A stretch of 12,922 nt of DNA from Irpex lacteus (lineage: Eukaryota; Basidiomycota; Agaricomycetes; Polyporales; Irpicaceae), in assembly GCA_001986395.2 (NCBI GenBank), contig MQVO02000252.1, positions 1 to 12,922 on the forward strand, written 5' to 3'. This document shows positions 8,879 to 12,922 of the stretch, piece after piece (position 1 is the stretch's first letter; each line of letters opens with the position of its first letter). The position numbers and the translations under genes are program-made. The notes below the pieces were generated by a model. That model was not told where the DNA came from and ran no database searches. It was given only the letters and a program-made list of their open reading frames with translations.

Positions 8879-9014
8879 AATAGACCAGTTACTATGCCCT
8901 AAATCCCAAAAAACTAGTTAGAATTATTTCTAATTCCTAGTTTTTTTGGGGGGGGGGTGTAGTATATTTTTCTATAATACTTTTTGTTAAAATATTATGG
9001 TTAACTGGTCTATT
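8879..9014. repeat. 13-bp inverted repeat enclosing hairpin copy 8
   Basis: AATAGACCAGTTA (8879-8891) and TAACTGGTCTATT (9002-9014) are perfect complements about 110 bases apart, with copy 8 between them. Both sit in the broken membrane protein gene, where they encode different residues (NWSI on one side, DNRPV on the other). The pairing therefore does not come from a repeated protein motif. Confidence 0.6.
8905..8957. repeat. Dispersed hairpin copy 8, inserted in a reading frame
   Basis: CCCAAAAAACTAG, TTAGAATTA, TTTC loop, TAATTCCTAG, seven T and a ten-G run. On the - strand the surrounding reading frame continues on both sides (LTKSIIEKYTT before, LGHSNWSILPW after). The hairpin therefore looks like an insertion into a gene that once ran through. 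The long G run is unlike any other copy. Confidence 0.85.
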
Positions 9015-9485
9015 ATCATAAGAGTTACTACCTCATTTCCATATTTTCCAGTCAGGTTCCACAGGTGGTTTAGGATAAATTCAGTTATCAAAAAAAAATA
9101 TAGCCAATAGAATAATCTTTTTGTGCCCTATATTAACATCTCTAAGTAAGTATGCCCTACTGCAATAAATCCACCAAAAAGATTATCTGTACTAAATCCT
9201 GTCATTTTAAATGTAGCATATACTCCTATTAACGCATTTAATATTACAAACCCTTTTCTTATGGTTACTAATAAAGACCACCACGTCATTCTTCCACACC
9301 ATATTTTTAATAGGCTTATAATTTTAGATCACACCAGGTATTTTATTAGCATATGCAATTAGTGAAGTAAGAGCAAATAATGATAATAGTTTACTTGTAC
9401 TTGTAGACTCAGGTTTATTTACTGCATTTAATGCATTTTACACGTTTATTTGCACCTGTAGTTTTTATACTTAAATTATTTCTTT

Positions 9486-9590
9486 TTATGGTCTAGGATA
9501 TTTAAAACTTATGGGTATGTAGGTAAATATGTAGTCTAATAAACCTGGAATATCTTGGGCTGGTGTAAGATAGACTGACTCATAGCACAT
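9486..9590 (-). CDS. Hypothetical 34-residue protein in the plasmid-like cluster
   Basis: An unbroken frame whose ATG (9590) directly abuts the TAA of the frame upstream, a typical tight operon-like arrangement. Sequence pieces: MCYESVYLTPAQDIPGLLDY, then IFTYIPISFKYPRP. It is moderately hydrophobic and Pro/Tyr-rich. No family is recognised. It might be the N-terminal part of the longer broken protein that follows, since only about 50 bases separate them. Short length keeps confidence modest, though the codon-level coherence and lack of stops contrast with its broken neighbours. Confidence 0.4.
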   Translation of the reverse strand: MCYESVYLTPAQDIPGLLDYIFTYIPISFKYPRP

Positions 9591-9897
9591 TTAATATAAT
9601 GCATATAGGAAAAAATAATAGGTTAAGGCTACTAAAATAATAAGTACACATGTGATATATGCCCATCTGTTATTGGAATTAATTATATGTGGTGGAAGAT
9701 TCTAATTATTTATCTGATGTGTATTATGTAGATATAGTTCCTGTTTCATGTAGAATATTCATACTAATGGTAATAGTATTGAAATAATCAACATGATAAA
9801 TGTAATTAACCAAGATATTGCTATAGCAATATTGGTTCATACAGTTGTTATTGTTGTGATGGTGATTAAAAAATTATTGTTAAATCTATCAGGTGCT
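9591..9897 (-). pseudogene. Broken small multi-helix membrane protein in the plasmid-like cluster
   Basis: About 100 codons with TGA read as Trp: APDRFNNNFLITITT, a strong membrane span (IAISWLITFIMLIISILLP), FYMKQELYLHNTHQINN, then an in-frame TAG near 9702. The reading resumes as NLPPHIINSNNRWAYITC with another span (VLIILVALTYYFFLYALY). Two or three membrane segments are visible and no start ATG is clear at the N-terminal end. The family is not recognised. It lies directly upstream of the 34-residue frame on the same strand, so the three - strand frames look like one former transcription unit. The single stop is consistent with early decay or a sequence error. Confidence 0.5.
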
Positions 9898-10044
9898 TAG
9901 ACCACCAATTTTATGTTTAAATACAAATTATACTATGAATACTACTTATATAGTATTAGCATTCTAATATTACATAAATTGTCTTTATCTTGATAGAGTA
10001 TGATATACTTTTTTATTGTTTATTGTTTAAAATAAAATATTTAA

Positions 10045-10346
10045 TTGAAAATAAGCCCCCGTTTCTCTTATAAAAACAATGAGTTTGAGAAAAGAAAACT
10101 GGATAAATTGCAAAAAACACTGTTTTCTAAGGGAAAATAGTCAATTTGCAGCCAAGCTTGAAATAGTGAATAATTGTTGAAAGATAATTAACATTTCATG
10201 AAGGTTTAACAACTAACAGGTGAGTATCACTAACAATAATCCTGACACGAACATCCGGCATTATCTAATCGGGAATGATGACATAGTCTGAACAATAACG
10301 TGAGTTATTGAAGTAATGAATAAAATGCATTACGGTAACAAAATTA
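10045..10346 (+). ncRNA. Remnant of a group I intron (3' catalytic core), no exons
   Basis: The conserved core segments appear in order: P (AAATTGCAAAAAAC, about 10105), a P5 hairpin (ACTGTTTTC/GAAAATAGT), Q (CAATTTGCAGCCAAGC, 10142-10157), R (GAAGGTTTAACAACTAACAGG, first bases at 10200) and S (GATGACATAGTCTGAA, about 10277). Two P9-like hairpins follow (AATAAC/GTTATT; GTAATG/CATTAC). The layout fits subgroup IB. In P7, R should supply GACTA to pair with TAGTC but reads AACTA, giving an A-C mismatch near the guanosine-binding site. No homing endonuclease frame and no recognisable flanking exon is present. The 5' half of the intron is absent. It abuts the end of the reverse transcriptase remnant on the other strand. 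Confidence 0.7.
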
Positions 10347-10991
10347 TTAATACAACAAACCTTTTCCAAATCTCTTGAATGTTTGGCTTAATGTCCGAAG
10401 TTTAAATTTTCTAGTTAGGGTAAGTGCACATGACTCGGTTATTTTACCAGATGAATCATTGTGACGTGCTTCTATTATTGACAAAGTCATAATAGTTATA
10501 TAACCCTATAATCACTGAGTTATAGTAACAAATTATGTCTGGATGTTAAAAGTTGACCATGTTACCTAAAAATTTTCCTCGGTACATTAACTTTTTGTGT
10601 TTTGTTTGCGAGGTTATCAGTCTGATTACACCTGTGTTTTTCAGTGTGAGCAGTACTTTATTTATACCCATATGGAATCTGAAACGTGTTTTCTTACGGC
10701 GTGAAATAATACATTAATTGATTTTTATTTGCTCAATGTACTTACTGGTACCGATTTTGTTAGGAGCCATTATCAGATATCCTAGGAAAGCTACAGGTTT
10801 TTGAGAGTACTCAACTATTCCAGTTTTATCTTTATTGAATTATAGTGATAACTTGTCTTCAACAAACGATTGGACCTCCTTAAGATTTTCTCAGCTAGTT
10901 CGGGGCTTCCCTCTACTCCTATTATAAAGTCAACTGCATACCTCGCATAGACCACCTTAATGTACTAAGCCCCTCTATGCAAATTAGGTGT
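10347..10991 (-). pseudogene. Broken group II intron reverse transcriptase/maturase (C-terminal part)
   Basis: The catalytic RT box appears as YARYAVDFIIGVEGSPELAE at about 10929-10946; the usual YADD metal-binding pair reads YAVD here. Then come KILRRSNRLLK and, in another frame, VEYSQKPVAFLGYLI (the FLGY box). Next is the maturase (X) domain: YYNSVIIGLYNYYDFVNNRS, and after another frame change ESCALTLTRKFKLRTLSQ and TFKRFGKGLLY. At least three in-frame stops and two or three frameshifts are present. The N-terminal half of RT is missing, and no domain V or VI of a group II intron is visible downstream. It lies in the cox2 orientation, about 200 bases past cox2. Confidence 0.8.
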
Positions 10992-11090
10992 TATTAGGAG
11001 TTGATTACGGAGTAAGTTGTATTCTTCCCACCGCGACAAATTGTATTCTTTTTTTTTGGTCAGTATTTTAGTTTATTCTGTAACACCAAA

Positions 11091-11140
11091 CCAAAAAAAC
11101 TAATTAGAATTAGAAATAATTCTAACTAGTTTTTTTGGGG
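11091..11140. repeat. Dispersed hairpin copy 9, most complete stem
   Basis: CCAAAAAAACTA, TTAGAATTA, a GAAA tetraloop, TAATTCTAA, TAGTTTTTTTGG: about 21 pairs with a single A-C mismatch in the middle. The loop is GAAA here and in copy 10 but TTTC in copies 5, 7 and 8, which marks orientation. It lies about 55 bases past the cox2 stop. Confidence 0.85.
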
Positions 11141-11196
11141 AATGTGTAGGTGGAGATGACTTATATTTAAAGGGGGTATAAAATAAATTTATTAAG

Positions 11197-11951
11197 TTAA
11201 ACAGAGTCGATCCAAGCTAAATAGTCTTGTACTGAAACTGCTTCCACTGCTATTGGCATGAAACCGCCATACTCCACAGATTTCTGAACATTGTCCGTAG
11301 AATACTCCTGTTCTTTCAGCTAAGAAAGAAGTTTGGTTTAGTCTTCCTGGTACAGCATCTATTTTTACTCCTAATGAAGGTACTGCCCATGAGTGAATAA
11401 CATCAGCTCCTGTAACAATAACTCTTATATGAGTATCAACAGGTACTATTACTCTATTATCTACATCTAATAATCTAAATTGACCTAATTCTAAATCTGA
11501 TTCTGGAATCATATATGAATCAAATTCTATAGAATCACCACTATCATTTACATAATCACTGTATTCGTATGACCAATACCATTGATGTCCTACAACTTTA
11601 ATTGTTATTGTAGGTGAGATAACTTCATCTAATAAATATAATAATCTGAATGAAGGGAAAGCAATAGCAATTAAGATAAAAGCTGGTGTGATTGTCCAGA
11701 TTAATTCAATTAATGTACCGTGATTTAAGTATTTATGTACAATTGCACTTTTACTACTATTATAGTAATAAATAATTGAAGTTAATACCCAGAAAACTCC
11801 TACTGAAATTACAACAAGGTAAAAAAAGATTGTGTTGTGTAATTCAACAATCCCAGTGAATCCTGGAGCTGCACTATCTTGGAAACCTATTTGCCAAGGA
11901 TGTGGAGCATCATTAAATATAGTATTTAAAAAAAGAAAAATTAAAAATCAT
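11197..11951 (-). CDS. cox2: Cytochrome c oxidase subunit 2, with two frame breaks
   Basis: The CuA-bearing subunit of complex IV that accepts electrons from cytochrome c. Visible order: N-terminal [18 protein letters not shown], two membrane helices ([34 protein letters not shown]), the aromatic [33 protein letters not shown] (first CuA His), YGQCSEICG (CuA Cys-Glu-Cys), FMPIAVEA (CuA Met) and the end YLAWIDSV. Length is about 251 residues, as usual. Breaks: the ATG at 11951 (MIFNFS) needs one T fewer in a seven-T run to join the main frame; and about 11270-11280 is two bases short between CSEICG and FMPI. There the CuA histidine expected before GFM is not encoded in any frame. The first looks like homopolymer error; the second may be a real lesion. 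Confidence 0.93.
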
Positions 11952-11968
11952 TTTTATTTAAAATTTGT

Positions 11969-11995
11969 GTATACCTTAGGTAATATATTACTAAT
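11969..11995 (-). promoter_or_regulatory. 27-base leader element of cox2, shared with cox1
   Basis: Reverse complement identical to 5342-5368, with 17 bases to the cox2 ATG. Unlike on the cox1 side, about 109 unrelated bases lie between it and the inverted repeat. Its identity is therefore not a simple continuation of the repeat arm. Confidence 0.6.
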
Positions 11996-12142
11996 ACCAA
12001 TTTATATTAAGATTAAATTATTTTTTTTAGTTTTTGTCCTTTGTTTATAGATAAGAAAATAAGATTATTTATTTTCTTCTTATGTAATAAAAATAAAGAG
12101 GGTAAGTATTAGAAATAAAAAATAAATTATAAAAAAATATAA

Positions 12143-12184
12143 CCCCAAAAAAACTAGGAATTAGAAATAATTAGTTTTTTTGGG
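12143..12184. repeat. Dispersed hairpin copy 10 (inside right repeat arm)
   Basis: CCCCAAAAAAACTAGG, AATTA, GAAA loop, TAATTAG and TTTTTTTGGG. Mirror of copy 5. Confidence 0.85.
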
Positions 12185-12469
12185 ATTGGATTAAAGTAAT
12201 AAATTTATACTCTCAGCTCATACTTTATAATTTATTAAACATAAAGTATTAAAGTACAGTTTTGTTTCACCCTCCCTCCTCCCCTTTTTTTTTATATAAA
12301 AAAGGATAGAGGGGGGAGGATAGAGGATGTACTGCTGAAAAATATTATTTAGTAAAACTAAATAAACCACTGCTAAACCTAAGGTGTTTATAGTATAAAT
12401 ACTATTCTGAGTATAAAATAGACAGTGAAAGATTATGATAAAATAAAATATATATAATAATATAGCTAT

Positions 12470-12590
12470 CCCCCCACCCTGTGGGCCCCACTTGATTTAT
12501 AAGGGCCCCACATTCCACAATCCACAATCCACAATCCACAAAGTGGGCTGGGGTGGGCTGGGCTGGCGTGGGCGGCAAGGAGGGGTGGGC
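12470..12590. other. G+C-rich block of the right arm
   Basis: Mirror of 4847-4967, including the heptamer array read as AATCCAC (12505-12541 region) and the CTGGGCTGG repeats. Same length as in the left arm. Confidence 0.6.
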
Positions 12591-12869
12591 AAATTTATTA
12601 AATATATATTCTTTTTTTGATTTTATTTCTTCCCTTTTTTTTTAATTAATTAAATTAAATTAAATTAAATTATTAAAAGAAAAGACCAAAATATATATTA
12701 TTACTTATAAAAATTTATAAGAAAATAATACATGCCCCCCTTTTTTTATTTATAGAGGGCAGTGCAACGTTAGCTCTGGAAAAGAAAGTTAAATCTAACT
12801 TTCCTTTATTCTTTTTCTCCTTTTTTTTATTTATTATAAAAATAAAAAGGCATAAAGAAATTAAGAATA

Positions 12870-12922
12870 TAGTCTTTATCAGAATCGAACTGATACTTGC
12901 TACGTGAAGGGTAGCTGTACTG
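12870..12922 (-). tRNA. trnE: tRNA-Glu (TTC), right copy, cut by the window end
   Basis: Mirror of 4513-4565: T arm, anticodon arm with loop CCTTCAC and part of the D arm are present. The 5' acceptor strand and start of the D arm lie beyond the window. The unusual C33 is present here too, so it is not a one-off error in one arm. Confidence 0.85.

Larger units (their letters stand above)
7991..9437 (-). pseudogene. Broken plasmid-like membrane protein gene (about 465 residues)
   Basis: Joined by eye, - strand frames give one long protein-like sequence with TGA read as Trp. From the N-terminus: a hydrophobic start (SKLLSLFALTSLIAYANK); a membrane region (WWSLLVTIRKG, LNALIGVYATFKM); a Trp/Pro-rich stretch (NWIYPKPPVEPDWKIWKWG); a second helix (AWVTFLVVAIAGSSWLCW); a Ser/Pro linker; and a soluble domain (YYTPQYVKTREFIEW, FYGESAEAKVLRDI). 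It is broken by frameshifts near 9325, 8645 and 8320, a TAG at 9130-9128 and hairpin copy 8 at 8905-8957. The family is not recognised. Style and context suggest a gene from an integrated mitochondrial plasmid, but no plasmid polymerase is visible to prove it. The last codons and stop lie in hairpin copy 7. Confidence 0.6.
12105..12922. repeat. Large inverted repeat, right arm (continues past the window)
   Basis: Reverse complement of 4513-5333, from AGTATTAGAAAT at 12105 to the window end inside trnE. It contains the same hairpin copy (10), T/A palindromes, G+C block (12470-12590) and trnE. It is the upstream leader for cox2 as the left arm is for cox1. Confidence 0.95.

Noticed and set aside
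7991..9897. Plasmid DNA or RNA polymerase in the minus-strand cluster
   Set aside because: I found no polymerase motif in any frame; only membrane and unknown segments are readable.
11832..12050. 72-codon open frame on the plus strand
   Set aside because: Antisense to the cox2 start and leader.

Overview
The window looks like a piece of a fungal mitochondrial genome, most likely from an agaricomycete basidiomycete. The evidence is a complete mitochondrial-type large-subunit rRNA gene, cox1 and cox2 with fungal-type protein sequences, mitochondrial tRNAs, very high A+T content, and TGA sitting at expected tryptophan positions in several reading frames (genetic code 4). Species cannot be fixed from the sequence alone. 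Large inverted repeats of this kind are known from several agaric mitochondrial genomes.

Layout. 1-3190: intron-free rnl, whose two ends pair with each other, so the window starts essentially at the gene start. 3191-4404: A+T-rich spacer with palindromes. 4405-4565: trnM(cat) and trnE(ttc). 4513-5333: left arm of an inverted repeat of at least 0.82 kb; its mirror copy fills 12105-12922 and runs off the window end inside a second trnE. Between the arms lies a 6.77-kb segment. It has cox1 (5389-6999, + strand) at one end and cox2 (11951-11197, - strand) at the other, so each gene starts next to an arm and reads inward. Downstream of cox1 are two small membrane-protein frames (7018-7436). The middle (about 8.0-11.0 kb) is a graveyard: a broken, plasmid-like set of membrane-protein frames on the - strand (9897-7991), the 3' half of a group I intron on the + strand (about 10045-10346), and a broken group II intron reverse transcriptase/maturase on the - strand (10991-10347).

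Two patterns tie the window together. First, a hairpin family with arms like CCCCAAAAAACTAG/CTAGTTTTTTGGGG occurs at ten sites (eleven copies counting a half copy): inside rnl, in spacers, in both repeat arms and inside the broken plasmid-like gene. One copy carries matching changes in both arms. Second, cox1 and cox2 share an identical 27-base element 17-20 bases before their start codons, outside the long inverted repeat.

Caution: cox1 and cox2 each carry several small indels, some in homopolymers, and the two repeat arms differ mainly by homopolymer length. Unpolished long-read assembly would produce this. True decay of both genes is possible but less likely, because the catalytic residues are almost all kept. 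One lesion in cox2 removes the visible codon for a copper-binding histidine and deserves separate checking.
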